Source: an uncultured Clostridia bacterium (lineage in GTDB: Bacteria > Bacillota > Clostridia > Oscillospirales > Ruminococcaceae). From it: 64,000 bases of DNA. The DNA is taken from contig CAMCFA010000002.1 of NCBI GenBank assembly GCA_945873955.1, positions 41,078-105,077 of the forward strand, written 5' to 3'. Positions 26,159 to 35,541 of this stretch are shown here, in pieces. Every line of letters starts with the position of its first letter. The first letter of the stretch is position 1. The notes under the pieces are model-generated. The model saw only the letters and a program-made list of their open reading frames with translations. It was not told where the DNA came from and did no database searches. Position numbers and translations under genes: made by a program.

Positions 26159-26812
26159 TCACCGCTTTGAAGTCTTTGCGAACACCGCGCCGCTCACCGA
26201 AACTGCCCCCGCCGCCCTAAGCATGTCGGCAACGGCTTCAAGTGTAGCGCCGGTGGTGCAGATATCGTCGATAACCAGCACCGATCTCCCGCGCACCAGC
26301 TCCGGGCGTGCGACCCGGTAGGCTCTCTGGGCGTTCTCGCGGCGCTGCCGGATATTGAGGCGCTTCTGCTCCCGCTTTTCGGCGGTGACTTCAAGTACCC
26401 TCCGGTATGGCTTGCGGGACATATCGGCGACCAACTTCGCGATAAGCTCGCTCTGCGCGTAGCCAAGCTCGGCGGCTCTTTTCCTGCTTGTGGGGACTGC
26501 GGTTATTATGTCAGCAGAGGAAATGATGTCATGGGCGTTCTCGGCGATAAGCACCGCGAACGCGTCGATAGGATAACGGTAATATCCCCGCTTCATGCGA
26601 ATGACCGCCGTCCTCGCCCTGCCGGTGTAGCTGCACACCGCCGAAAACCCGTCCAGCCGCCCCGGGGAGTCCTCGTCTCCGGTGAGGAACCGCAGTCTGT
26701 TATAGCACCTGTCGCACCAGAAGTCTGTCACCCCGACCAGCTCGCCGCAGAACGGACAGCGGTTAGGGAACACCACCGCCGCCGCGGCACGGCGCAGCTC
26801 CCAAAACCTCAT
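26159..26812 (-). CDS. comF: ComF-family amidophosphoribosyltransferase-like protein
   Basis: The 217-residue protein has an N-terminal zinc ribbon (CPFCGELVGVTDFWCDRC, residues ~19-36) and a phosphoribosyltransferase domain with the PRPP-binding signature VLVIDDICTTGATLE near 180. ComF works with the ComFA helicase in single-strand DNA uptake in transformable Firmicutes; in anaerobes it often stands without a full competence set. Here it overlaps recD2 (ATGA), so a DNA-processing role fits. Whether the strain is transformable cannot be told. Confidence 0.9.
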   Translation of the reverse strand: MRFWELRRAAAAVVFPNRCPFCGELVGVTDFWCDRCYNRLRFLTGDEDSPGRLDGFSAVCSYTGRARTAVIRMKRGYYRYPIDAFAVLIAENAHDIISSADIITAVPTSRKRAAELGYAQSELIAKLVADMSRKPYRRVLEVTAEKREQKRLNIRQRRENAQRAYRVARPELVRGRSVLVIDDICTTGATLEAVADMLRAAGAVSVSGAVFAKTSKR

Positions 26813-29019
26813 ACGAACATATCCTCCAGCATAGGTCTAAGGCAGGAATAACGCAGCATTCTGCGGTCGTTTTCCACCATGCTCTGCACCTTTCTCACCG
26901 TGCCGATGAGAATAAGCGTTTTCTTCGCGCGGGTGACTGCGGTGTACAGCAGATTGCGGTAGGTCAGCCTGTCCATACCGTTCGGCAGCGGGATTATCAC
27001 CGCCGGGTACTCGCTGCCCTGACTTTTATGTATCGTCACCGCGTAGGCGTGCTCAATTTTCTTCATCATCTCGCCGTCGTAGGTGGTCATTCTGCCGTCG
27101 AAATCTATGTCCAGCTTCGCGTTCACCCTGTCCGCCCGGCGGATTATCCCGATATCGCCGTTGAATATCCCGTGGGAAAGCTCCGCGCCCCTGCGCCACT
27201 CGGCGTCGTAGTCGTTCTTGGTCTGCATTATCTTGTCCCCGGTGCGGAACAGCGCATTGCCGTACTTCACCTCCGGACGGTTCTTCGCCGGAGGGTTCAG
27301 CGCAAGCTGTAATTCCTTGTTTATGCTCTGAGTCCCTACCGTTCCCATTCTGGAGGGACAAAGCACCTGTATATCCTCCAGCGGTGAATAGCCGTAGGTG
27401 TTCGGAAGTCTGGTTTTACACAGGTCTATCACCAGCCGCAGGGTATCCTCCTCCGACTCGGTGGGCATGAAAAAGAAATCGTTCTTTCTGTCGTTAAGCA
27501 CCGGCATTTCGCCGCGAACTATCCTGTGGGCGTTGGTGACGATAAGGCTCTGCGCCGCCTGCCGGAATATCTCTTTAAGCTCCACCATAGGCACTCTGCC
27601 GCCGGCGATAAGATCTCTCAGAATATTCCCCGCCCCGACGGAGGGGAGCTGGTTGCTGTCCCCCACCATGATGAGCCGCGTTCTGGGACGCACCGCCCGC
27701 AGCAGCGACTCCATGAGCAAAGTGTCCACCATGGACATCTCGTCAATGATAAGTACGTCGCAGGTCAGAGGGTTCCCCTCGTTGCGCTTGAACGAATGTG
27801 ATGACGCCGCAAAATCCACCTCCAGCAGGCGGTGGATAGTCTGCGCCGGCGCACCAGTGAGATCCGCCATGCGCTTCGCCGCCCGCCCGGTGGGAGCCGC
27901 CAGCTTCATTTTCAGCCCACGCTGGCGGCAGAGGGAGATCACCGCGTTTAGGGTGGTGGTTTTTCCGGTGCCGGGACCTCCGGTGAGAATGAAAACATGG
28001 TTGTTCATGCAGCCGCTTATCGCGTCCTTCTGGAGCTGCTCGTACTGTATGCCCTGCTCCCACTCGATCCCTGCGATCTCGTTTGAATAGTCCACGTCGC
28101 CGCAGTCGTTCCGCTTTATCATCTCCGCCAGCTTTTCCGCAATGCAGCACTCTGCCCGGTAATATTCCGACAGGAACACGAACTTGTCGTCGTACTTATC
28201 GCAGCGTACGACCTCGCCGCGCTGCTCCGCCATTACCAGCCCGTTCCAGAACTGCCGCTCGTTCACGTTCAGCTCATAGCAAACAGTGTCGGACAGGTCG
28301 TTTTCACGCACGCAGGTGTGACCGTTGTTGGCGTTGGTATGCAGACACCAGACGATCCCCGCCAGAACGCGCTCCTCGCTGTCCATGGGGAAATCCAGTT
28401 CCCGCGCCAGCCTGTCCGCCTCCCGGAACGGCAGCTCGATACCCGTTCCGCACAGACAGTAGGGGTTATCCTCCACCGCCTGAACCGTGTGGATATCGAA
28501 CTTCTTCCACGCCGCCGCTACTACGGCAGGCGATATCCCGAACCGCGAAAAATAGGTCACAGCCTTGCGCAGCCCGGTTATTTTGCGGAATTCCTCGCCG
28601 ATCTTCAGCGCGCTCTCGGCGGATATCCCCTTGATAGAGGAAAGCTGCGCCGGGTCGTTTTCTATGACCTCCAGCGCACTGCTGCCGAAAGCGGTCACAA
28701 TGCGCTTCGCCATTGCCGGGCCAACGCCGGTTATCACCCCGGAGCCGAGGAACTTCCGCACGGCGCTCTCGGTGTTGGGCAGCGCTCTTTCGCAGACCTC
28801 CGCCTTGAACTGCCTGCCGTATTTCGGGGAATTTATGTACTCCCCCAGCAAGGTGAGGCTCTCGCCGTCCCGGACGTCGCCCAATATCCCCACGACCGTC
28901 ACCAGCTCGCCGTTGCAGTCAAGATCCACGACGGTATAGCCGTTGTCCTCGTTGCAGAATACAACGTCCTCCACTGTTCCGGTAAGGGTTATTCCATTTT
29001 CCTTGTCCAATATGATCAC
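26809..29019 (-). CDS. recD2: RecD2-type ATP-dependent DNA helicase
   Basis: The 736-residue SF1B helicase has an N-terminal OB-like domain, two helix-hairpin-helix segments (SGVITGVGPAMAKRI; SSIKGISAESALKIG), the Walker A GGPGTGKTT near 346, Walker B LIIDEMSMVD and the C-terminal motif VTIHKSQGSEYPAVI. RecD2 unwinds 5' to 3' and acts in mismatch and replication repair in species lacking RecBCD. The start is a GTG at 29019 overlapping the upstream stop (GTGA). Presence next to comF and near mutSL suggests a shared repair context. Confidence 0.94.
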   Translation of the reverse strand: MIILDKENGITLTGTVEDVVFCNEDNGYTVVDLDCNGELVTVVGILGDVRDGESLTLLGEYINSPKYGRQFKAEVCERALPNTESAVRKFLGSGVITGVGPAMAKRIVTAFGSSALEVIENDPAQLSSIKGISAESALKIGEEFRKITGLRKAVTYFSRFGISPAVVAAAWKKFDIHTVQAVEDNPYCLCGTGIELPFREADRLARELDFPMDSEERVLAGIVWCLHTNANNGHTCVRENDLSDTVCYELNVNERQFWNGLVMAEQRGEVVRCDKYDDKFVFLSEYYRAECCIAEKLAEMIKRNDCGDVDYSNEIAGIEWEQGIQYEQLQKDAISGCMNNHVFILTGGPGTGKTTTLNAVISLCRQRGLKMKLAAPTGRAAKRMADLTGAPAQTIHRLLEVDFAASSHSFKRNEGNPLTCDVLIIDEMSMVDTLLMESLLRAVRPRTRLIMVGDSNQLPSVGAGNILRDLIAGGRVPMVELKEIFRQAAQSLIVTNAHRIVRGEMPVLNDRKNDFFFMPTESEEDTLRLVIDLCKTRLPNTYGYSPLEDIQVLCPSRMGTVGTQSINKELQLALNPPAKNRPEVKYGNALFRTGDKIMQTKNDYDAEWRRGAELSHGIFNGDIGIIRRADRVNAKLDIDFDGRMTTYDGEMMKKIEHAYAVTIHKSQGSEYPAVIIPLPNGMDRLTYRNLLYTAVTRAKKTLILIGTVRKVQSMVENDRRMLRYSCLRPMLEDMFV

Positions 29020-29336
29020 CGCTCCGTTTTTGACAGCTCCGCAGGAACTCCGCCCTCCGCGCAGCCGTTATTTATGAAAACCACGCCGCCGTACCTCTCG
29101 GAAAGCCGCTGCGCCTCTTTGTCCCACTCGTTCCCCGCGGCAAGAATGATCACCCTGCCGATATGCGGGCAGCTCCTCGCGAACGCCACGAACTCGCCTA
29201 TTCCCTCGCCGCTCCTGACGTAGATGTCATACTCCCGCACGCAGCCGGCAAGGAACGCTTCGGCGGCTACCTTTATCAGCATTGACAGCCCGAAGATCGA
29301 CAGAAACATCAGAATAAAAACATACAAGAACTGCAT
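29016..29336 (-). CDS. Short membrane-anchored protein of unknown function
   Basis: The 106-residue protein starts MQFLYVFIL and has one N-terminal transmembrane helix (residues ~2-24), then a cytoplasmic or extracytoplasmic domain containing GRVIILAAGNEWDKEAQRLSERY-type alternating strand and helix. I start it at 29336; the open frame upstream overlaps the prmA end and is not typical coding. It is coupled to recD2 by a GTGA overlap. I do not recognise a family. Confidence 0.62.
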   Translation of the reverse strand: MQFLYVFILMFLSIFGLSMLIKVAAEAFLAGCVREYDIYVRSGEGIGEFVAFARSCPHIGRVIILAAGNEWDKEAQRLSERYGGVVFINNGCAEGGVPAELSKTER

Positions 29337-29385
29337 AAAACCGCCTCCTGCGGCATTATATGCAGAACTTCCCGCCGGTGCTATT

Positions 29386-30354
29386 TTACCTGTCGAGGAT
29401 AACGCAGTTCCAGCCTTCTTCGCTGCGGCTGTCAAGGATATTGAAGCCGCTGTCTGTAAGCGCCGCCTTGACCTCGTCAAGCCGCTCGTCGATAATGCCG
29501 GAAACCACCAGCTTTGCCCCGGGCTTCATAAACTCTGCGAACAGCGGACTCATGCCGATGATGACGTCCGCGACGATGTTCGCGCATATAATGTCGTAGC
29601 CCGTCCCCAGCTTCTGCCGCAGAGCCTCGTCCTCTATGATATTGCCGCAGAACGCGGAATAATGCTCGTGGGTGAATTTGTTCTTCTCGACATTCTCGGA
29701 GGCGGTCTTTACTGCGTTCTCGAATATGTCGCACATTGTGACCCTCTCAGCGCCGAACAGCAGCGCCGCAATGGACAGGATACCGCTTCCGCAGCCAAGA
29801 TCCAGCACCTTATCGGCGGGCTTTACCAGCTCCTCCAGAGCCTCCATTACCAGCTTTGTGGTGTGATGCTGACCCGTGCCGAAAGTGGAAGCAGGGTCGA
29901 TCTCCAGAATTTTGTCGCCGGGAGCGGGAGCGACCTCCTCCCACGAGGGCTTCACCACAAGGCTCTTGCCCACCCGGAACGGCTTGTAGTACTTCTTCCA
30001 GTTGTTCGCCCAATCCTCCTCCTTGACGTTGGCAAGTTCCATGCGGAGATTCCCGTAATAGCCGTCGGAGTTGTTCTGCTTCCACACCTCGATAAGGGAG
30101 CGTATCGCGGCGATAGTTTCCGCGCCCTGCGCGTTGTCGTGAACGTACAGCGTGATGTGCGGCTCAACCTTGCTGAGTCCCATAAGCTCGTCGTCAACGT
30201 AGTCCCAGTTGGCGTTCTTGTCCGCAAGGAAGCTCTCAAAATCAGCGGCGTCGCTGATGATGAAGCCGGTCACGCCATAGTCGGTCAGCGCCCCGGTGAT
30301 ACCGTCTATCGCCTGCGACGAGGTGTAAATATCCGCTTGAATGAAGTTATCCAT
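29386..30354 (-). CDS. prmA: Ribosomal protein L11 methyltransferase
   Basis: PrmA trimethylates ribosomal protein L11 using S-adenosylmethionine. The 322-residue protein has an N-terminal L11-docking domain (residues ~1-100) and a Rossmann methyltransferase domain: STFGTGQHHTT near 160 and DLGCGSGILSIAALL near 185 (motif I), with NIVADVI later. It begins a minus-strand run with the short membrane gene, recD2 and comF. Promoter and ribosome site (GGAGAG) are clear. Confidence 0.95.
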   Translation of the reverse strand: MDNFIQADIYTSSQAIDGITGALTDYGVTGFIISDAADFESFLADKNANWDYVDDELMGLSKVEPHITLYVHDNAQGAETIAAIRSLIEVWKQNNSDGYYGNLRMELANVKEEDWANNWKKYYKPFRVGKSLVVKPSWEEVAPAPGDKILEIDPASTFGTGQHHTTKLVMEALEELVKPADKVLDLGCGSGILSIAALLFGAERVTMCDIFENAVKTASENVEKNKFTHEHYSAFCGNIIEDEALRQKLGTGYDIICANIVADVIIGMSPLFAEFMKPGAKLVVSGIIDERLDEVKAALTDSGFNILDSRSEEGWNCVILDR

Positions 30355-30409
30355 ATTTATCTCTCCTGCATTTATATTTCACACAATTGTGCATAGTACA
30401 ACATTATAT

Positions 30410-30438
30410 ATTATACACTATTTTTCCGAATAATTCAA
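30410..30438 (-). promoter_or_regulatory. prmA promoter
   Basis: Minus-strand -35 TTGAAT (30433-30438) and -10 TATAAT (30410-30415) with 17-bp spacing. It lies back to back with the ugd promoter, their -35 boxes 24 bp apart. Confidence 0.8.
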
Positions 30439-30462
30439 GAGGTATTTTCCACACATTTCGGC

Positions 30463-30491
30463 TTGACATTTTCCGACTAAAGTACTATAAT
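30463..30491 (+). promoter_or_regulatory. ugd promoter
   Basis: Perfect -35 TTGACA (30463-30468) and perfect -10 TATAAT (30486-30491), spacer 17 bp: a full consensus promoter, expected to be very strong unless repressed. Confidence 0.88.
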
Positions 30492-30536
30492 AAAATAGTT
30501 AAACTATACCTGTGTGAGAACGCAGAAAGAATAAGA

Positions 30537-30559
30537 GCACTGCCCGATTCCGGCAGTGC
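30537..30559 (+). promoter_or_regulatory. Hairpin in ugd leader
   Basis: GCACTGCC (30537-30544) pairs perfectly with GGCAGTGC (30552-30559). There is no T-run, so it is not a terminator; it could stabilise or regulate the leader, which is about 90 nt. It ends about 20 nt before the AGGGGG ribosome site. Confidence 0.5.
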
Positions 30560-30588
30560 GAAAAATACCATATCAAGGGGGAAAACAG

Positions 30589-31782
30589 ATGAAAATTACT
30601 GTTGCGGGAACCGGCTACGTCGGGTTGTCCATGGCTGTACTGCTGTCGCAGAATAACGAAGTCACCGCAGTTGACATAGTACCGGAAAAGGTCGGGCTGA
30701 TAAACTCGCGCAAATCGCCTATCGCCGACCAGTACATTGAGAAATATCTCGCGGAAAAGCCGCTTCAGCTTACCGCCACCACCGACTGGAGATCAGCCTA
30801 CTCCTCTGCGGAGATAGTGGTGATAGCAACTCCCACCAACTACGACACCGAAAAGAACTACTTCGACACCTCGTCGGTGGAGAGCGTTATTGAACAGGTG
30901 AGCTCCGTGAATGACGGCTGCACGATAGTTATAAAATCCACCGTGCCCGTCGGCTTCACCGTGGGACTTCACAAGAAATTCCCGGATATCGCGCACCGCA
31001 TAATCTTCTCGCCGGAGTTCCTGCGGGAGGGACAGGCGCTCTACGATAACCTCTACCCGTCCCGGATAATCGTCGGCGCTCCGCAGGAGTGGGAGGATTC
31101 AGTTCAGCGCGCCAACGTTTTCGCGGAGCTTCTCCAAAACGGCGCGATAAAGCAGGATATCCCCACGCTGCACCTGAATCCCACCGAGGCAGAGGCTGTT
31201 AAGCTGTTCAGCAACACTTACCTCGCGCTTCGGGTGGCATACTTTAATGAGCTGGACACCTACGCGGAGATGAAAGGTCTGGACGCCCGCCAGATAATCG
31301 ACGGCGTTGGTCTTGACCCGCGGATAGGTTCTCACTACAACAACCCCAGCTTCGGCTACGGCGGTTACTGCCTGCCTAAGGACACAAAGCAGCTCCTTGC
31401 AAATTACGCGGACGTGCCAAACGACATAATCAGCGCGATAGTTGCCGCAAACAAGACCCGAAAGGACTACATAGCGGATCACATTGCTTCCAAGAACCCG
31501 AATATTGTCGGCGTATACCGTCTGACTATGAAATCCAACTCCGACAACTTCCGCCAGAGCTCGATACAGGGCATAATGAAGCGGCTCTCAAAGCGCGGGA
31601 TAAAGGTGATAATCTTCGAGCCGACGCTTAAAGCCGGACAACCCTTCTTCGATTACGAGGTCTGCGGCGATTTTGAGGAATTCAAGCGCCGCTCCGACAT
31701 AATCATTGCCAACCGCATGAGCGCCGAGCTTTCCGACGTCACCGACAAGGTGTACACAAGAGATCTGTACAGCCGCGACTGA
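30589..31782 (+). CDS. UDP-glucose 6-dehydrogenase-type nucleotide sugar dehydrogenase
   Basis: The 397-residue enzyme family oxidises a UDP-sugar twice with NAD to the uronate. It has the N-terminal NAD motif [10 protein letters not shown] (residues 7-16), TVPVGFT, and the catalytic cysteine C261 in [14 protein letters not shown]. The start is the ATG at 30589 behind AAGGGGGAAAA. The protein is shorter than many UGDs by ~40 residues. UDP-glucuronate or a related sugar would feed envelope polysaccharide, but no glycosyltransferase genes are nearby, so it stands alone. A UDP-N-acetylmannosamine dehydrogenase is a less likely alternative. Confidence 0.88.
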   Translation: MKITVAGTGYVGLSMAVLLSQNNEVTAVDIVPEKVGLINSRKSPIADQYIEKYLAEKPLQLTATTDWRSAYSSAEIVVIATPTNYDTEKNYFDTSSVESVIEQVSSVNDGCTIVIKSTVPVGFTVGLHKKFPDIAHRIIFSPEFLREGQALYDNLYPSRIIVGAPQEWEDSVQRANVFAELLQNGAIKQDIPTLHLNPTEAEAVKLFSNTYLALRVAYFNELDTYAEMKGLDARQIIDGVGLDPRIGSHYNNPSFGYGGYCLPKDTKQLLANYADVPNDIISAIVAANKTRKDYIADHIASKNPNIVGVYRLTMKSNSDNFRQSSIQGIMKRLSKRGIKVIIFEPTLKAGQPFFDYEVCGDFEEFKRRSDIIIANRMSAELSDVTDKVYTRDLYSRD

Positions 31783-31822
31783 CGTAAAAAATAAACAAAT
31801 TACTTACGAAAGAGGTCAACCG

Positions 31823-34681
31823 ATGGATTCAATACTGACAGGAACATTCAGAATGATCATAAGGGGCGGCTGTCCGCACCAGCTCTTTTTTGACGAGGAT
31901 TTTCTGAAAATAATGGATCTGCCGTACAATTCCGACCCGGAGGGGAATTTTCTCCGCTGGAAGGAAGGTATCCACCCGGACGACCTGCCTTTGATAGAAG
32001 AAGCCGTAAACTGCACCACCCACGGTATCACTACGGAAGTGAGATACCGCTGGCGCCACCGGACAAAGGGCGTGTTCGCGGCGTACAGCTCCGGCATGCT
32101 TGCCTCGAAAGAGGGCGGGCGCATAACCATATACGGCATGTTCCGGGGAGTTCCCATAAATAACACGCCACTGATGCGCTACGACCCGAATATTCAGCTC
32201 CTTACCCGGCTGTTTGAGGAAAAGCTCATGCAGAGCTTCGGTTTCTGCGCCTTGACTAACCTTGCGGAAAACCGCATGCTGCCGCTGAACGACAGCTTTA
32301 ACACCACCAGCAACGCCGGCATGGAGATAAACTACGACAACTGGCAGTCCGGGCTGCTGAACCACGTCCACCCGGACGACCGCGCACGCCTGAACGACAT
32401 GATCTCCCGCGCAAGCCTGCTCAACAGCTTTTCCGGTATTGACGAGGTGCGCGGGGAATTCCGGTTCATGCGGGGGGAACATACCCCGTGGCTGAACGTC
32501 CGCTGCGTTAAGATGAAGCCGGGTATCTGCGGTGAGTTCCACGAATTCATCGTGCTGCGAAAGATCGACGCAGACCACCGCACCGTCTACACCGAGGAAC
32601 TGCGGAATCAGCTCATAAACGGGCTTGCCGTGCCGTACCTCATTCTTGACCTCATCAATCTCAAAACCAACAACTACTATTCCTCATTTGATAATCAGGT
32701 ACATCCCGGTGAGACATTGGGGGGTATGGGCTTTTTCAGCGACGCCGTTCAAAAGTTCATTGAACAGTATCAGTACAGCGACGAGGACAAAAACGCAGTG
32801 CTGTATAATTTCAATGCCGACAACATGATAAAGCGCTTCAAAGCGGGCGAAAAGGTCATTGAATGCGAGATCTGCCAGCACAGTGGCAACCAGTCCGAAT
32901 GGCTCAGAATACAGGCGTTCATGTCCGCCGTAGACGAAAACGGCGACCCCAGCACTGCGATACTTACCGTTCAGCCTATCACCGAGGAGAAGATGAAGGA
33001 GCTGCGCTACCAGCAGCGGCTGGAACGCGCGCTGAGGGCAGAGAGCCAGTACAGGCAGGCTATTCTGTCCAACGCTATCGCGGTGTACACCTACAACATC
33101 ACAAAGGATACTATCTTTGACGAGATAATCGAGCAGGACGGTATTGACCCGCTGCTGCCGCTGCTGGGGCTTTCCATTCCCTGCTCCTACAACGAGTATA
33201 TCCGCAGGAAAGCGGAATACTTCACCGACAAGGCGGAGGCGGAGACCTTCCGCAAGACCTACTGCACAGATACCCTTGCGGACATGTACAACAGCCACCG
33301 CCGCAGCTTTGATACGGAGTACGAGTTCCTTATCAACGGCAGAAAAGGCTATTTCCGCGAGGCGGTAATTCTCACCCAAGACCTTGAAACCGGCGATATA
33401 TGGGGACTGACCTACGTCCGCAACATCACCGATGAGCACAATCAGGCGACGCAGGTAGAGCAGGCTCTGAGGGACGCGTTCACACAGGCGCAGCACGCGA
33501 ATTCCGCCAAGACCCTGTTCATGAGCCAGATGAGCCACGACATACGCACTCCGCTGAATTCTATTCTGGGCATGTCAGCCATTGCGCAGGAGCATATCGG
33601 CGAACCCAGCCGCGTAATGGACTGTCTTGAAAAGATAGAGACCTCCGGGCGGCACCTGCTGGAGATAGTCAACAACGTGCTTGACCTGTCCGCGATAGAA
33701 AGCGGCAAAACCGTGCTTGCAAGCGAGCCGTTCGAGCTGCGCGGCTTCCTTGAGGAAACGCTGAAGATGATAAGACCGCTTGCCGACAAAAAGCGGCACA
33801 CCCTCATCACCGATATCGCACCGGATATGAACACCAGCGTTATCGGCGACCAGACAAAGCTGCGGCAGCTTCTCACCAACATTCTGGGCAACGCGGTGAA
33901 ATACACCCCGGACTGCGGCGAGATACGCTTCTCGGCTAAGGAAATTGACCCCGACCACCACGGGGTATGCAGATATCTTTTCGTCGTAAAGGACAACGGT
34001 ATCGGCATGAAACCGGAGTTCATAGAGCATATCTTTGATCCGTTCGTAAGGGCGGACGACCGGCGAATCAGCGGCATTCAGGGCACCGGTCTGGGCATGA
34101 CGATCTCTATAAACATCGCCCGCATGATGAACGGCGATATCGCGATAAAAAGCGAGCCTGGGAAAGGTTCTGAATTTGCTATATCAGTGTGCTTGAAGCA
34201 GGGCGAGAAAACCAACAGCTACATCGGCGGTATCTCCATGGAGGAAACCCGCAAGGTGCGCATGTCCGACTTCGACTTCGGCGGGAAGCGGGTACTGCTT
34301 GCGGAGGATCTGGAATTCAACGCGGAGATCGCGTCGGAGTTTCTGGCGGAGGCTAACATAATCACCGAGATCGCCCACGACGGCGCGGAAGCGGCGGAGA
34401 TGTTCCGCAGCTCACCGCAGGGCTATTACAGTCTTATCTTCATGGATATCCAAATGCCGGTGCTGGACGGAAATCAAGCGGCGGAGAAGATACGCTCCCT
34501 CGACCGCCCGGACGCAAAGACAGTGCCTATCATCGCAATGACCGCCAATGCGTTCATAGAGGACTTCAAGACCTCAAAGGAACACGGCATGAACGGTCAC
34601 GTCACAAAACCGCTGGACGTTGCGTCCCTCACCGCAGAGCTGTGCAAGTGGCTCCCGGAATATAAAAAGAACAAAAGTTAA
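31823..34681 (+). CDS. Soluble multi-PAS hybrid histidine kinase with receiver domain
   Basis: The 952-residue protein has no transmembrane helix, so it is a cytoplasmic sensor. The N-terminal ~540 residues look like tandem PAS-like units (HPDD motifs at 51 and 183; later units at ~260-400 and ~410-540). Then come HisKA with H572 in MSHDIRTPLNSILG, the HATPase with NAVKYTP, DNGIGM and GTGLGM, and a C-terminal receiver with acceptor D875 in FMDIQMPVLDG. It should relay phosphate internally and then to an Hpt or another regulator not encoded here. The ligand is unknown. pdxK-like and DMT genes follow closely. Confidence 0.87.
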   Translation: MDSILTGTFRMIIRGGCPHQLFFDEDFLKIMDLPYNSDPEGNFLRWKEGIHPDDLPLIEEAVNCTTHGITTEVRYRWRHRTKGVFAAYSSGMLASKEGGRITIYGMFRGVPINNTPLMRYDPNIQLLTRLFEEKLMQSFGFCALTNLAENRMLPLNDSFNTTSNAGMEINYDNWQSGLLNHVHPDDRARLNDMISRASLLNSFSGIDEVRGEFRFMRGEHTPWLNVRCVKMKPGICGEFHEFIVLRKIDADHRTVYTEELRNQLINGLAVPYLILDLINLKTNNYYSSFDNQVHPGETLGGMGFFSDAVQKFIEQYQYSDEDKNAVLYNFNADNMIKRFKAGEKVIECEICQHSGNQSEWLRIQAFMSAVDENGDPSTAILTVQPITEEKMKELRYQQRLERALRAESQYRQAILSNAIAVYTYNITKDTIFDEIIEQDGIDPLLPLLGLSIPCSYNEYIRRKAEYFTDKAEAETFRKTYCTDTLADMYNSHRRSFDTEYEFLINGRKGYFREAVILTQDLETGDIWGLTYVRNITDEHNQATQVEQALRDAFTQAQHANSAKTLFMSQMSHDIRTPLNSILGMSAIAQEHIGEPSRVMDCLEKIETSGRHLLEIVNNVLDLSAIESGKTVLASEPFELRGFLEETLKMIRPLADKKRHTLITDIAPDMNTSVIGDQTKLRQLLTNILGNAVKYTPDCGEIRFSAKEIDPDHHGVCRYLFVVKDNGIGMKPEFIEHIFDPFVRADDRRISGIQGTGLGMTISINIARMMNGDIAIKSEPGKGSEFAISVCLKQGEKTNSYIGGISMEETRKVRMSDFDFGGKRVLLAEDLEFNAEIASEFLAEANIITEIAHDGAEAAEMFRSSPQGYYSLIFMDIQMPVLDGNQAAEKIRSLDRPDAKTVPIIAMTANAFIEDFKTSKEHGMNGHVTKPLDVASLTAELCKWLPEYKKNKS

Positions 34682-34692
34682 GAGATGTACCT

Positions 34693-35541
34693 ATGAAACG
34701 AATCGTTACAATTCAGGACTTTTCCTGCGTGGGGAGTTGCTCACTGACCGCGGCTATCCCGGTGCTTTCCGCTGCCGGGGTCGAGTGCTGCGGTATCCCA
34801 ACGGCGCTGCTGTCAAACCACACCGGTTTCCCGACGTTTTACAGCATTGACCTCACAAATGAGCTGCACCCTATCAGCGAACAGCTCAAGCGTGAACATA
34901 TTGATTTTGACGGTATCTACACCGGTTATATCGCCTCCGCGGAGCAGATAGAGCTTATCGGGGAGTTCATAAGGCAATTCCGCAAGCCCGGCGCGTTGCT
35001 GCTGATCGACCCGGTTATGGGCGACAACGGCAAGATGTACGCCGCCCTCACCGACGACTACCCGGAGCGCATGCGCCGTTTTATCGCCGGAGCGGACATC
35101 ATCACGCCGAATATCACAGAAGCCTGCCTGCTCACCGGGCGCAGCTTCAACCCCTGCCCTACCCTGCACGAAGCCAAAGAAATGCTGACCGAACTGTGCA
35201 GCATGGGTGTACGTTTTGCGGTGATCACCGGGTTCTCCGAAAAAGGGCAGCTAGGCGCTGTGGGCTGCTATGACGGTAAATTCGCAGAGTGCCTTACCCC
35301 TAAACGGGACGTGGCATGCTCCGGCACCGGTGACGTGTTCGCCTCCGCGCTTATGGGCGCGGTGCTGCGGGGAGCAGACTTCCCGCAGGCGCTGGAGATA
35401 GCGACGAAATTTACCTACACTGCCGTGGACTGCACCGCGAGCGCCCCCGACCGCCGATTCTACGGCATTCATTTCCAGCCGGTGCTTGGGGAGTATATCA
35501 AAATGCTGTCCGAAGCAGAAACGAGGCGGTCAGATGCCTAA
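34693..35541 (+). CDS. Pyridoxamine/pyridoxal kinase
   Basis: The 282-residue ribokinase-fold enzyme phosphorylates vitamin B6 vitamers. It starts MKRIVTIQDFSCVGSCSLT, typical of the clostridial pyridoxamine kinase family, has DPVMGDNGKMY near 111 and the anion-hole GTGDVFASALMGA near 215. It lies 11 bp after the hybrid kinase and overlaps the next transporter gene by 8 bp, hinting that the transporter could move a B6 vitamer. A hydroxymethylpyrimidine kinase role (ThiD) is less likely from the N-terminus. Confidence 0.86.
   Translation: MKRIVTIQDFSCVGSCSLTAAIPVLSAAGVECCGIPTALLSNHTGFPTFYSIDLTNELHPISEQLKREHIDFDGIYTGYIASAEQIELIGEFIRQFRKPGALLLIDPVMGDNGKMYAALTDDYPERMRRFIAGADIITPNITEACLLTGRSFNPCPTLHEAKEMLTELCSMGVRFAVITGFSEKGQLGAVGCYDGKFAECLTPKRDVACSGTGDVFASALMGAVLRGADFPQALEIATKFTYTAVDCTASAPDRRFYGIHFQPVLGEYIKMLSEAETRRSDA

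Noticed and set aside
29337..29480. N-terminal extension of the 106-residue membrane protein
   Set aside because: The extra 48 residues are A/S/T-rich without ribosome site, and overlap the prmA stop region; the start at 29336 places a transmembrane helix at the N-terminus.
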